A stretch of DNA of 64,000 nucleotides from Thuidium tamariscinum (GCA_947034885.2 OX344750.2:37248821-37312820), one strand, 5' to 3'. Shown: positions 34,154-47,567, counted from the first letter of the stretch. Numbers and translations are program-made. Notes: a model not told the origin generated them from the sequence alone.

Positions 34154-36015
34154 ATGCGTGCCTGCCCTTATTTAATCGTTCCCGGAGATTCAGAGCGTCC
34201 AAGCAGAGAATCGATCAGTCTCTTCAGTCCGGGCCACTTCCTTCAACTCCCGAAAGAACTCAAGGATTATTTCGTTAAAATGGCGATATTCATACATCAT
34301 TTTTCCATACATTTTCTAGGACTTTGTGTAGATCTCAGACCGCGATGAAATCCTGGAGCGATATCCGTTTTACACCACGCAGTCTAAACCTCAATGTGTC
34401 AAGTTTGTGGCATACCGCCATTTTAACGAAATATCCGTTACTTTCACAAGAAATTCCACACTCTACAGGACTGCTCTGAAGAGGGTCTTCGATTACAGAA
34501 CTCATGGGTGAACTTCTTGATGTCAGCTTCTTGTACCGAGCATTTATTATTCATGCTGCGTGTTTCGGCAAGAAAACAAATTCGTGGAACAATACTAGAA
34601 TCTACAAGTATAATGCTGGAGATCTATTGTGTGAGAGCTACACTTATCACTTCCTAGCAAGAAGATGTGCACACTCAATTTCAGAATACACTAGTATGCC
34701 GCCTGTTAGTTCCCTTAATTCAATGGTCACAGCTACAAGTTCCAGAATTTCGTGAGCAATACTGTGTACAAGACAACATAATTATTAACTGCAGAAAATA
34801 CGGGAAGCCTAGTTCTACACGGTAGAGAGCTAGATCAAGAATGTACACAGCACGCACTGCCAATGGACTCCAATCTGTTCATGTACAATAAGAATTTAAA
34901 AATATGGACTTAATTACCTTCACGTCTACGTACACTTGTCAAGCAATCATTCACTGTGATAGCACGAACACGCTGTTTGTCTTCGAAGTATGTCATTGCC
35001 AATGCAGGCTGCATACGGGCAGTTTTGCGTTCGATTCTATCGCCGTTCTTCCCATCGATCACATTTTTCCTACTCTGAAGTTGCACTCTACGCACACGAT
35101 CGGAAGTACGATACACTCGCCTAGACATCAGCTATACTGTCTTATTACGATGGGCAGCGCTAATTAAAGTGCACGGACGAGCATCAGGGTAGGCTAGTCG
35201 TTGCCACGATCTTTATTCTCGGTCATATCGACAACTCAGAGAAAAACTACCCGAACATGCCTCATTCTTCCTTTCTCAAGGCGTGGTCCGCATTGCAAGA
35301 ACTGAATAGATCTGTGAAGAGAGTGTGTCTTCCACTCTTCCTGAACTTTGAAAGTTGGTTGCCGGCCATTCCGCAAATGCGGACCTACAGTCCATGTTGT
35401 TTTGTAAATTTTTAAGACCAGTGAAGGCCTTCGATCAAACTTGCGATGCCATGATCGAACAGGAAGGACTTTGCCCGTGCAAGTCAACGCCCAGCACTTC
35501 CTAGTCAAACATCACAATCTGGCAATCGCCAATTAAAGCGTTTCACAGGAGTCCTTGTTCTCATGGACTGGAGTTCCACAGGGACTGATCGAAGATCATA
35601 CGGTCGATTGCTTTCCCGTCTAATTAATTCCAGTTCACAGCAGGGCACCTGCACCATTTTCATGTTTCCACCGTCCTCCCACTCTCTTAGTTTGAAGACT
35701 ATGACCACTAAGGTAAAGGGTTGGGATAAGTTTGAGCTGCGAGTCATGGGAACGTAACCAGTAGAACCTCTTACCGTTTGATGTAGTGTGCATCGCTTGT
35801 GCAGTTCAGTTGAGTTCCCGTTTCCAACGAACTTGTGCTCTACAGTGTGCACATCCCTGGTCAGTTCTCAACGCGGTTGGCATTGCAACACTTGTAACGA
35901 CTTCAACGTACATGTGTCAATCTTGCTTCACAAGTTCGGAGAAGGGTACACTCGAGCTGCCTCCACCCCAATACCCCATTGCAATTGGTCAGACCATTCC
36001 CCTATCAACATTTGA
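34154..36015. pseudogene. Unit 2 copies of the gene fragments
   Basis: The counterpart of 14977-17240: HFLQLPKELKDYFVK frame (34154-34348, plus), MGELLDVSFLYRAF frame (34504-34755, plus), the minus-strand DRIERKTARMQP piece (34910-35128) and the ZZ-finger frame (35788-36015, plus). The ZZ frame is broken by GTAC at 35908-35911. A deletion and several indels relative to unit 1 confirm decay. Confidence 0.4.
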
Positions 36016-36049
36016 AGCACCGAATTCATATCATACCTTAACCGGTTAA

Positions 36050-36500
36050 CCCCAAAATGCCCAAGGCACTGAAATTTGGTGTTTGCAAAACTTTGAAGTT
36101 AAAAGGAAACCTAATTATATACCTGATAACTTCATGTCTTTATGAGCCGTGATAGGAGCAAAGAGGTTGAAAGACAATTAAGACATAACTAGTAGTGCAT
36201 TTTTTAATCACTATCTTTGATCTTCATGATTTAAGGGTGTCAAAAAGAAGGTTGAGTGATTGCAAGAAACATTTGTATTATTTGTTGTGTTTTAGTACTT
36301 TTGTATTGTAAATCACCTTCAATACTATATGGGATATAGAATATGAAATCTAAACAATCAATTGAATTTCAAACCTACTATTTTAACAACTTATAATGTT
36401 CATTAGTAGATAACAAGAGTGAATGAAAATATTGAATTTGCCATAAAAAATAGTTTACTTTAAGAAATTGGAGGCAGTATAACTCCCTTATATTACTATT
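36050..36500. other. Repeat debris between units 2 and 3
   Basis: A TTAA-family left end (TTAA then CCCCAAAATGCC at 36046-36062) follows the end of unit 2. A GAGTGATTGCAAGAAAC motif near 36254-36270 looks like an end of the GGGT family, perhaps of an outer element interrupted by the later ones. No gene is seen. Confidence 0.35.
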
Positions 36501-38141
36501 GGGTCATTGCAAGAAACACTGGTCCTATTTGTTGTCACAATGAAAATGACTTTCTTCTCTTGTAGTATAACTTTTGAGTTCAAAAAGCTTTGACCTTGAA
36601 ATTTTTATTGGATATAACTAACTTCAAGATTAAGGGTTCTGTATTTTTTTCAAATTTTGGAAAATACTTTTTGTATTTAAAAATTCATTTTGTCCACTCG
36701 TCACACATTAAGTGAATAAGGATTCACTACGTTGAACATAGTAATCAAAATGAATGCTTTTGAATTGATATTTTGGTGGTGTATTATTCTACCTAATAAA
36801 CTTATGAATATGTTTTGGAATATAATTTTTAGTTATTTTTGGATGATGTATATGCTATATAATATAGCTTGATGGCACGCACATTTACAAATTCTAAAAA
36901 TATTGTGACTCTAATTATTTTGGATAAAAGTGATGATAAGGGGTAGTTGTAAGAAACATTGTTCACTTTTCGTAGTGTTTTACTAGAGACTGCATTTTTG
37001 CCACATAGTACTGCCAGAGTGCCAGTACTACGAGTACTATCAGTAAACTGCTAATGTACCATGCTTTTGACACGTGTACTGAAGTCAGGAGTCAATGTGG
37101 CCATTGAATAACATTATCTTACATATTGTATCATTAAAATTTTTTGACAAGTGGGCAAATGTGGGATTAAAGTCAGATGTGAGAGTACTATGTCCACGTA
37201 GTAGTATTATGCGGCAGAAGAGTGTATTTTTTTTCAAAAAATACAGTGATACAATTTTAATTCATAAAAAATCAAAATCAATTTATTTATTTATTTTTAA
37301 TTATGGCCATTTTTTCAAATCTCCTTATCATCACTTTCATCTAAAAAAATTAGAGCCACAATATTTTTAGAATTTATAAATGTGCGTGCCATTGAGCTAT
37401 ATTATGTAGCATATATATCATCCAAAAATAACTAAAAATTATATTCCAAACCATATTCATAAGTTTATTAGGTAGAGTAATACACCACCAAAATATCAAT
37501 TCAAAAGCATTCATTTTGATTACTACGAACGTAGTGAATCCTTATTCACCTAATGTGTGACGAGTGGACAAAATGAATTTTTAAATACAAAAAGTATTTT
37601 CCAAAATTTGAAAAAATATAGAACCCTTAGGCTTGAAGTTAGTTATATCCAATAAAAATTTAAGGTCAAAGCTTTTTGAACTCAAAAGTTATACTACAAG
37701 AGAAGAAAGTCGTTTTCATTGTGACAACAAATAGGACTGGTGTTTCTTGCAATGACCCTAAGGAGCTTTGAAAAAATGACCATAATTATAAATAAATAAA
37801 TAAATCATTCACTTTTGATTTTTTATGAATTAAAATTGGATCACTATATTTTTTGAAAAAAACTGCAGTCTTCTGCTTCTAAGTACTGCTATGTGGACAT
37901 AGTACTCTTACATCTGACTTTAATCCCATATTTGCCCACTTGTCAAACTTTTTTAATGATACAATATGTAAGATAATGTCATTCAATGGCTGCATTGACT
38001 CCTGACTCTAGTACACATGTCAAAAGCATAGTACATTGGCAGTTTGCTGATAGTACTCGTAGTACTGGCAGTACTATGTGGCAAAAATGCAATCCCTAGT
38101 AAAACGTTATGAAAAGTGAACAGTGTTTCTTGCAACCACCC
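36501..38141. mobile_element. Interlocked fold-back composite X-Y-X'-Y', 1641 bp
   Basis: Four blocks abut: X 36501-36938, Y 36940-37327, X' 37328-37758 and Y' 37759-38141. X' is the inverse of X, and Y' is the inverse of Y. Outer ends are GGGTCATTGCAAGAAACACT and (inverse) GGGTGGTTGCAAGAAACACT. The 4-bp target TATT is on both sides (36497-36500 and 38142-38145). It belongs to the GGGT family but has an unusual arrangement. No coding sequence is seen. Confidence 0.8.
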
Positions 38142-38555
38142 TATTAAAACTTTTTGTATGTACCCTAAAATACTATTTTGAACCACATGCTACAATTTAT
38201 GCTAGAAAATTAAAATTTTACATTTCTATTTTTTTAAGTTAGAAAATTCACTTAAAAACTTCATTTTTTAAGTGGCTATTGTTGCAATGTTGCCTACAAA
38301 ATTTTACAATGTAATTTTTCAAAAAAGATATTCAATAATACTAAATATCTCTAATACCTCATATACAACAGACATTCAAAGTTCAATCCATCATTCCATA
38401 ATATTGTATTATTATTTTTGAATTTTAGAAAATTCAAGTAAATCCTCTCATGCATAAAGAACCTAGATAAAGAAGCCTCACTTCATATTTCTTATTCATT
38501 CCATCATTTTTCCAATACATATGGCATGAAACAACTTTTGTATGTAATGTGTGAT

Positions 38556-39626
38556 GGGTGAATGCAAGAAATACTTGTACTATTTGTTGCATTTTTTTTA
38601 CTTCTTTAACAAGGCTCTAACTTTTAAATAATAAACTCAATGCCAAAAATAAAAACATATTTTTTAGATATCTTGATTTCAATTGTTATTTTTATTTTTT
38701 AGTAAAAAAAACATATTCAAAAATCAATTTTGTTAATTTATCACAAATTCCAATTGAGGTTTTTTTAATGCTATTTAGAATCCAAAAAAATGATTTTTAA
38801 GCTCAAATTTGGAGAAGATGGTTTTCTAGTAGACTTATAGCTATTGCCCAAAGGAATTATAAAAATATTTAGTTTCATCACTTTCATGTGGTGTAGAAGT
38901 TTACCAAGAGAGCTTCATTTTGCTTGCTTTTTGAAATGTATAAAACATTATTTTGGTGAGTTTTTTGGTTTAATATCATTACCTCAAAAGTCTTCTCAAA
39001 TGGACAATTTGAAGGTTTTCTTAAATTTTTTTTTCCTATTTTTTACAAATTAAAATGCCAAAGTTCTATTTTTTTCATCACAATTTTAAACATAGAATTT
39101 TGGTGGAGAAACTAGATACTTCAATGTTTAAATTATTAAAAAAAATTATTTTATTTAAAAATGAAAATAAAAATGATCCATTTGAGAAGATTTTTAGGTG
39201 ATGAGATTCAACCAAAAAAAACACCAAAATAATGTTTCATATGTTTTAAAAAGAAAGCAAAATAAAGCTCTCTTTGTGGACTTCTATACCACATAAAATT
39301 AATTATTCTTAAAAATACTTAAGACAATAGCTATAAGTCTATTAAGAGACCATCTTCCCCAAATTTTAGCTTAAAATTCGTTTTTTTGGATTCTAAATAG
39401 TACTAAAAATTCCTAAATTGGAATTTGCAACAAAACATTAGGGGCTGTTTAAAAATAATAAATTATTTTTGAATAATCACTAAATACCAGGATAGCTATA
39501 TAATAGTTATGAATACATTGCCTATAAATTGAGTCATTTGGAGCTAGAACACAAAAGTTTTAGTAAAAATACTAGCCATCCTAAATGTATAAGTGAAAAT
39601 AGTACAATTGTTTCTTGCATTCACCC
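38556..39626. mobile_element. GGGT-family fold-back, 1071 bp
   Basis: The ends are GGGTGAATGCAAGAAATACT and ATTGTTTCTTGCATTCACCC, inverted. Flanks TGAT and TAAT agree in three of four bases. The arms fold back (for example CCATTTGAGAAGATTTTTAG near 39178 against its inverse near 38990). Confidence 0.7.
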
Positions 39627-40073
39627 TAATGCAAAATAGGACATGTGTTTCTTGCTATTATTCAATTATAAGTTGTATCTTGTTATAGCAATGATGATAG
39701 GTTTCTAAGGAAATTGCTCAACGTAAAACCAACAAAACTTTAAAGAATAGACAAATTTTTTAAATGATCAAATTTTATTTTTTTATTGGAATCTTAGAAA
39801 TCATTGCTATACTTTTTTAAAATAGGAATCTTGAACATCACAAAAATTGTTTGATTTTCTTTTGTTGTGTGTCGGTACCTTTTAGGCTCTTGCAAATGAC
39901 TAAGTTAGAGGACAAAATGAGTTGCTTAAGCATCAAGATGTTTGATAAACAAAAATGAACTTTTGAATATGATGCACAAATCTCACTTATTTCATAAATA
40001 TACTCCATATGAACCATCTAGAAGAGATGTTTGTTTCAAACTCATCTTATTTGACCATGTTAGTGCATCTTAA

Positions 40074-40803
40074 CTTTAGACATGCAAACATCATTTTTGG
40101 CAACATAGCAATTTTGGGCACCTTATTATGAATGGAGTTTTTTGTTTTTTCTTTAAAATTTTCATACAACATATGTCCAAGGAGTAGCTTTAACATGCAA
40201 TAGCTTTTATAATCTTTGACAATATGGTTAAAAAGTTATTGTATAATGTCATTTTCATCATTCAGCAAGTAGTTTGGGTAGATCATTATTTGTTTTTAAA
40301 TCACTTTTGTAAGAAATGAAAATAAAAATTGATTTCCTAGATTTATATATAAATCAAAAGCTTTTAATCATTTCATTTTGATTAATGAGATGAAAGTTAC
40401 AAGGAATTTTAGTTTGCATGTAGGTATGGTTTTCATAGACTTCATATCTACCCACAAACTAAGACTTCTCATAACTTTCATCTCATTAATCAAAATAGAA
40501 TGATTCAAAGCTCCTGATGTTTATATAAATCTAAAAAATCAATTTCAAATTTTTGTTTCTCTCACAAAGTGATTTCTAAACAAGTTTTATAAGCTACCTA
40601 AGTTGCCCATTAAATGATGAAAATTACATATCATGCAATAACTTTTTAACCATGTAGTTAAAAGTTATGAAAGCTATTACACCTTAAAGAGACTCCTTGG
40701 GAACATGTTGTGTGAAAATTTCAAAAATAAAACCCCCCTCCATTTATAGAGAGCTCTCCAAAATCGCTATGTTGCTGAAAAATGGTGTTTGGACCTTTAG
40801 GGA
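40074..40803. mobile_element. TTAA-flanked fold-back element, 730 bp
   Basis: TTAA at 40070-40073 and 40804-40807. It is a sister of 3251-3964, with a strong central palindrome around 40430. Confidence 0.7.
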
Positions 40804-41237
40804 TTAATTTTGTTTACATAAGAATTTAAAACTAAATAGTGAAACATTATCACCTTGTGACAAAAGCATCTGCTCAAGTGTGTAACTTGTGCCAATGGGG
40901 AAACTCCATTGAATCAGATATGTTATCACTGCACATTCAACCAATGATTGTTCGATGGTGACTAAAGACTTTTTTTTCATGTTTTACAAAGTGCCAAAGA
41001 GGCTTTGTAGAATGTTACATTCAAATTCCAACATTCATCCACATATTGGATAGAAACTATGGGGTGTGACATTAGAGCATATCAAATTTTCATAATTTTG
41101 TTTTCATGTAAGATTTTTTTTTAAATTTTAAATTTAAAGTTTCATTGTGAAAAACATCATGATTCGTCACTAATTTTTAACCAAATTGTTTTTTAGGGTG
41201 CTACTTGGACTAAAAAGCCCCCCACCCCTACCCCCAC

Positions 41238-41762
41238 CCTGAGGACAGGGAGAACTAACCCCCTTGCTCGGCCACTTAGGTAAAATGCTGTAATTTTTTA
41301 TTTTTCACACAAATACTTTTTTGCAAATTTTGAATTCATATTTGCGATCAAAGACCCCAAATTAGCAAGGGGGTGGAGAAAGTAGGGGTGATCATGATCC
41401 AAACTAGGGGGCTTTTTGTTTTGATTGCACCTCTGGTAAAACATGGTAAGGCTGAGCGAGGGGGCCAATCCACCCAGATCCACCCCGGGAGGGTCAGTTC
41501 ACTCGGACCTCCCTGAAGATCTGGGTGGATTGGCCCCCTTGCTCAGCCTTACCATGTTTTACCAGAGGTGCAATCAAAACAAAAAGCCTCCTAGTTTGGG
41601 CTGTGATCATCCCTCCTTTCATCACCCCCTAGCTAATTTGCGGTCTCTGATCGCAAATATGAATTCAAAATTTGCAAAAAGAATTTGTGTGAAAAATAAA
41701 AAATTACAGCGTTTTACCCAAGTGGCCGAGCAAGAGGGTCAGTTCTCCCTGCCCTCCCTGAG
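41238..41762. mobile_element. Long fold-back, arms about 241-247 bp
   Basis: Arms 41238-41478 and 41516-41762 are nearly perfect inverted copies, separated by 37 bp. Ends read CCTGAGGACAGGGAGAACT and its inverse. It is present only in unit 3. An apparent 148-codon frame across it (41443-41889) is an artefact of the inverted repeat. Confidence 0.8.
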
Positions 41763-42039
41763 TAATCATTGCAATCAGACTGAGACAACAAAAATTACTC
41801 AGGTGCAGTCTAGTACAGTTTTTTTTTCACTTTTACCGTGGAGAGCCCCCAAATTACCCTGCTGGTCCCACTTCATGAGATGGATTTGACGTCCTGCGCA
41901 GCCAGTGCTTCCCGAAATCCCGTGGGTCATTGCATGTGGCTCTTGTAACTATTTTGTTTTCCGTATTTTTATCGCAGGCCACCTGCAGCTACCGACGTTC
42001 TTGTACTTTTATTTCCTGCAGCAAAGGCTTCCTTTATTA

Positions 42040-42351
42040 AGGTAGGAGGTCCTTAAATGGACCACTTAACAGCTGGTTTGCATTTTGGGGAAGCTAAAAC
42101 TCCTTGAAGTATTTTTCAATAAATTTTCATCAAAAGAGAAATAGAATTGACATCTAATCCAAGTTATTTCATATTTTTTGGACCTTTGAGGAATTAGTTA
42201 CAAATTTTTGAAGTTGCAGAAAAGTTCATTTCAGTGGGCTCTTAAATGGATCACCTTGTCAAATGTAGACTGCTTGTACAGTGAAGAGTGCAAAATGTAC
42301 CTCTAGAGCTTGTTCCATTCTAGAGCCTGTGCCATTTTAGGACGTCCTACC
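42040..42351. mobile_element. Tourist-like MITE, 312 bp
   Basis: The ends AGGTAGGAGGTCCTTAAATGG and (inverse) GGTAGGACGTCCTAAAATGG are flanked by TTA at 42037-42039 and 42352-42354. Unit 2 has a single TTA in CCTTTATTAGTG near 18479. A TTA duplication is typical of PIF/Harbinger (Tourist) MITEs. Confidence 0.85.
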
Positions 42352-42430
42352 TTAGTGTTTAAAAAAAATTGATAATTGTGGGACATTAAGCAAATAATTT
42401 CATAATTGACATGCTTGCAGTCACACTCAT

Positions 42431-42625
42431 AACATTCACTAGTAGACTGTCACACTGCTTCCTAGCTGATGAAATGGTGTGGAATATCCCACACCATTCC
42501 ATCCAGCACCACTGGTATTCGACACCATTCAGTAACTAAAGTTGCAACTCCAAGAAATGTCAGATGAAATTAGGTGACGGGGACCACCAAGGGGAAGGTA
42601 GTCCTTTCATGGGCTACTGAATGTT
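42431..42625. mobile_element. Probable MITE, about 195 bp
   Basis: AACATTCACTAG at the left and CTACTGAATGTT at the right are inverted, and units 1 and 2 lack the segment. The flanking bases do not give a clean target duplication. Confidence 0.5.
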
Positions 42626-44861
42626 ATACTAGTCTTAAACTGAACCCTAAAAAAGCAAGGTGTTCTTTTGAGAGAAATTGTCAAAACCTATCATTTTTTG
42701 GTGCATAGGCTGAAATTGAAAGTAAGAGTGCCTTTTTGTTTTTTGTTTCTTTGTTTCTTTGTTTATCTTGACCATAGAAAAATGTAGTAGAGTATTATAA
42801 AAATGTATAGAAATCTTTTTCTAGCCCAATTGACTATGTAGATTGGAAGCAAGTTTCTTTTTCAATTTTCATGAAGTGCCAAAGTGATGATATTAGTTGT
42901 TGTAGTGGAGTTCCTAATTTCAACATTTGTCCACATATTCGATAGAAAATAACACATTAATACATATTACATATCCATGATTCTATTCTCATCCACAATT
43001 TGGCAATTCCATCCACATTTATTTTTTTAAAATTTGAATTCTCTTGGCAATTTCATCCAAAACTTTACTAATTATTTTCTATAGGCTTGGTGCAAAGAAA
43101 ATCATTTTGGTGCAAAATGATGACAAATCAAAAAAAAAATCCATTGATTGGAAGATTATAATACTTATTGTAAGAAAGAAAACCATACTTTTATTCCTAC
43201 AAAATGGACTCAATAAACTTTGACCCCTCTTGGAATAAATTGTTTCCTCTACAAATGATTGTATCTACACACCATTAGGTATAATACATCTTATTAGGTA
43301 CACTTATGCCAAATTTCATAAGCAAATATAGGCTTTGCCTTAGTCTAAATCACATCATAATACAAGGAATGCAAGTTGGAAGTAAATTGGAAATAAATAA
43401 GTCATTTTTTGATGATTTCTTCTACTACAAGGAAATTTTGTTTTTGAAATCCAAATAGTGAAAACTTAAAGACAAACATTTGAAACATGTGAAAAAAATT
43501 TCAAGAATTTTGAAAATGTAGATTTTAATATAATAGTGTTTGTAGTTAGACAAAGATATTTTTTGGAAAACTTGCTCATAGGATTAGTAGAGTTTTGACT
43601 CTAAAAAATAAATTTCCTCTTAAAGTATATATTTTTGAAATTTCATATTATATCATGTTGGTTACTTATATGCCAAATTTTAGAAGTAGATTAAAAACTT
43701 AGCAAAAGATGGTAATATTACTTGAATAGCCCACATTTTTTGTAAGTGGTGTTATTTTTATCTAGGCATCTAATTGGAATAGTTTCACAATTCCATTATC
43801 CCTTAAAGGGAATGAATGTCTACATTTTGTGTAAAATTTTCAAAAACATCTTTTTGTTTTTGACTTCATCATTATCTACCCAAAATCCAAATGTACCTTG
43901 AATGAGCATTTGGTCCTTCACCCTTTTATCCACTTATCCTTCTTTTTTCTATGAGTAGGAAAAAGCTCCCACACAACTAACCAATTTAGACAAAGCTTTG
44001 AGAGTAAGATGGATCAAAATTAGAAATCCACATTTATATTGAAAAAAAATTCATTCTTTAGAAAAAAATTCTTTTTTCAACATTTTTCTTCATCCTTCTT
44101 GTCACACATGTTGATCTCAATTTCTCAACAAATTCCCTATATCCTACAAGCTAAAATGTCTAATATCCTTTTACATTAAAGCACTAAAATCATTAGAAAA
44201 ATGAGAGGATTTGCATAATGGGCTAGATAGAATTGGGGCCAAAAATAGGATGACAATATTAGGGAGTACACAATAATGAATTCATCTACCTTAACCTTGA
44301 AGCGCTTCAACATCTAATTTCTAGACAATGTACAAATTGAAAATCAAAGTTCTTTTCATTGCAACTTGGATGAAAGTCATCCTTATTTATAGAGATCTTT
44401 ATGAAGTTGTTGTCCCATCTAAGGATTGGATTTAATGTTGCTAAAGTAAATTTTTGTAAAATTATAGAAATAGAAGTATGTCAAGTGGTTGACGAAGCCA
44501 AAATTGCATTGCTTCTAATTCAAATATGGAATTGCAAAATTGAGGTCATAGAATTAAAAGATACAAAAGTTCCAAAAAATCATTGTATCAAGAGAACCTC
44601 TTTTCAAATCCACTCCAACAAAATTTACTAAAAAAATGAAAACATTTTGCTTATAAATGAATTAAGAAGAAAATTTGAGTTTTTCTTTCTTAGATTTATA
44701 GAAATATATCAATGATCAATAGCATCAATGAATCTAACTGTATAGATAGATTCTAAAACTTGAAGGTCACAACTTTTATTTGCATCTCAATACCAAAATA
44801 TTCTTCCAAATACTAGTTTATGATTATTATTTTGAAAACACCAATTCTATAGATGAGTCTA

Positions 44862-45047
44862 GATGGTCAATTTTGTTAAAATGGCAATACTCCAATAAAA
44901 TGGCATGACATTCCATTAAAATGACACATTTTCTTCCTCTACCACTAAGCCTCTATATCAAAATGGTACACAAAATATGTCAAAATGACACTTGAAATTT
45001 GTCAAAGTGGCACTTGGAATACCGCCATTTTAACGAAATTGACCATC
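44862..45047. mobile_element. TA-flanked MITE, 186 bp
   Basis: GATGGTCAATTTTGTTAAAA at the left and TTTTAACGAAATTGACCATC at the right are inverted with few mismatches. TA flanks both sides (44860-44861 and 45048-45049). Unit 1 near 12590 reads GAGTCTAGATGATTTC without the insertion. Terminal form and TA target fit Tc1/mariner-type MITEs. Confidence 0.85.
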
Positions 45048-45902
45048 TAGATGATTTCTATGGCATTTGGATGATAGTCTAGGGCCAAAAGAAGAGTCTA
45101 GAAGTAGTTTTTTCATCCATTTTTCCTAATGAATTTTCATGTTGAGTTACAAAGAGTATCCAATGGAGTTTTTAGTTAATGTTTGTTTAATGTAGTTGAG
45201 AAGTAAATAAAAGAAAGGGATGGCAAAATATGCTATTCTAGTGTTTTTGAGAAGTTGTGTAAATCTAAAATTTCTCCTCAAAAATGATATTTTTTGAGTT
45301 TAAGCCCAACTTACGAAATGAAGGTCTTCTACTTTAGTTTCTACTCCAATTGAAATTTTGTGAAAATTCACAATATTGAATATTTTATAGTGGTTTGAAC
45401 TTTGAATGCATTTTCAATGTCCATTGCACTTTAATTATAGAATGACACGAAAATTGAGTTTACACTATGATATTTTTCATTGTAATGTACACACATGATG
45501 AAAATTTCAGATTTTTTGAGATAATTTTCCATTTGATATGATTTTTTCTTCATTCTTTCTTCAAAAATTCACATAAAATTTAACTTTCCTCAAAAAAAAT
45601 CTAAAATTTCTGTGAAGTAGAGATAGAGAGGACATGTAATTTCTTTTTTGAAGAATAAAGTAAATTTTTTTCATACATATCTATTTCCAAAATGGCAACA
45701 AACTGAGCGTCGAGCACCGAGGATTGTAATCAGTGCTTATAGAACCGTCCTGTAAGGCGGGTTAAAGCAAACTCCATCACAAGATATCAATTGCATGTGT
45801 TTGCCGCGTGTGTCCCGTCCACCAGGCCACTTGTGGCTGGTGGCTTTGTATTCTGGTCCTCCGTTGCAATGCAATTCCGATTCATTCGCTTCAAAACAAA
45901 AC

Positions 45903-45996
45903 AATATCAAATAACTTAGTGTACTGCTACACTACTCGGGCGAGGAGCCAATATCAAATAACTTAGTGTACTGCTAGACTACTCGGGTGGGGAGCC
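45903..45996. repeat. 47-bp tandem duplication
   Basis: 45903-45949 is repeated at 45950-45996 with a few changes. Units 1 and 2 have a single copy at the matching place. Confidence 0.85.
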
Positions 45997-46630
45997 ATTT
46001 TTTTTCCTCCACTTGCCATTACTGACTAGCTCTTCATTTGCAAAGTCAACTAATGATTCAGGTACAGCACGTAATCCGGTTATTTTTTATTCCCCCATTC
46101 ACGGTGTAATTAGATTTCGGCAAAACATCAGTTTTTGTTGAGCAGTTTCGATCAAACTGTACCCATTTCTTCTAATCCCTTTTTTCGGTTCAGAGTCCAC
46201 TGACCACCGACCGCTCCTCCCTCCTTGTCTCAAACACACGAATCCACTCTTTCCCCAGAAAACCAACCAACTGCTAAGTAAGTAAGCTTTAAGTTCGCTT
46301 GGGTCGATTTTCTGCGATTCTCCCAATCTTCCCGTGACGAAACGTACAGTGCTGGCTCAAGGTTAAGCCTGTGCGGGAGGAGTCAAATCATTTGGCCGGA
46401 AGAGCAAGAGGCTACGACTCCAGTCGGTCATGCAGATAGTGTGGGTGACGGGGGTCGGGAACGGGGAGCGCACGTTCGCTCCACCTTCATAAACACCCGC
46501 CTCCCAGCAGCTTCATCATTCATCAGTCTAGCTCGCCAGCCTCCTCTTGCATTGGGTGCCGTTTGTGCTCTGGACTCTTGCTAGTCGTGTCTAGCACCTC
46601 TCGATCGACCGCAAGGGTCTCAAATTCACT

Positions 46631-46756
46631 GGGGTCGTGGCATTGAGAGCTATGCTGACTCTGAGTGAGGACTTCCTAGCTCCGGATTGAGGAGCCCTCC
46701 TCCTTGCGCAGGACGTTCCTTTCTCACAGTCTGCATAGCTCTCTGTGGCACTTCCC
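46631..46756 (+). ncRNA. Candidate microRNA precursor hairpin, copy 3
   Basis: Same hairpin, 126 nt (one C fewer at the base). Both arms are unchanged; changes lie at the base (GTCGTGG) and loop (CTCCGG). The upstream TATA box is altered to TTCATAAA, so expression may differ. Confidence 0.58.
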
Positions 46757-47567
46757 TAACTTGCACACTAGCTCGCTTGTTGGAGATGGATGCATGCTAG
46801 CTAACTTTGGAATTTCTCAATCTAGTCCGTTTGGTTCTAAGCGTAGGGGACATGGTGAAGTGGTCATGTCATCAACCTGTGAGAAGGCAGATTAAAAGTG
46901 TAATTGTAAGGTTGATCTGGTGGGTGTCTAGGAGGTTTGTAAGTAGAGTGTTGTTTTCACTGAAACTTAAGTTGCAAGCTGCGCTGCGCAACTCCTGAAA
47001 TGCTTGTATCTAGATCTGAGGGTCATATGCCAACCCCTCAAAATCTTTCTTTTAGTCTGCATCGCGACTACAATAATGTAAGTGCTGGAGAATCAAACTG
47101 TACCTCTCCCCTAGTTATAACCTGTGGTCGCTCACGTATTCAACGCTGAAAAGCATTTCTGGGAATCTCATGCACCAACAACTCCCAACTTGAGGTGTAC
47201 ATTGTACACACAATTTTGAAAGTTAAACCCATATTAAGGTATAATAGGAAGTCAATGTGCAGACAATTAATTTCGAATAGAATACCATATAGCAAGGCAG
47301 AGTACAGACATTTCGTCCCGCAGCACACTGTAGTAGCTAGAAACCAAGAGCAGAATAGCCAGTTCACCGATTATCCTGCATGTTTACCGTCAGTCTCTAT
47401 GTAAAACATGTCTCAGACTAAATCTGGGATTGAATGGCAGTCTGAGTCGGACGAATTGAGATAATTGTAATTCTATTGGGTGATTGCATTGGGTGCCGTT
47501 ACTGCTCTGGACTCTAGCTAGTCGTGTCTAGCACCTCTCGATCGATGGCAAGGGTCTCAAACTCCCT

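Larger units (their letters stand above)
17510..36045 (+). repeat. Unit 2 of the tandem segmental array
   Basis: This is the second unit, about 18.5 kb because of insertions at 17582-18096, 18517-20033, 22637-23382, 24039-25497 and the copia element at 26210-32080. Without these it is close to the length of unit 1. It carries one hairpin copy (32860) and the second set of gene fragments. Confidence 0.8.

Noticed and set aside
36501-37758. X-X' as an independent complete element
   Set aside because: Its right end (37758) is followed by TAAG, not the TATT found at the left. Only the ends at 36501 and 38141 share a target duplication, so the composite is the better unit.
41443-41889. 148-codon plus-strand frame
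   Set aside because: It runs across the inverted repeat at 41238-41762, and its mirror frame on the other strand contains the same peptide. Artefact of the fold-back.
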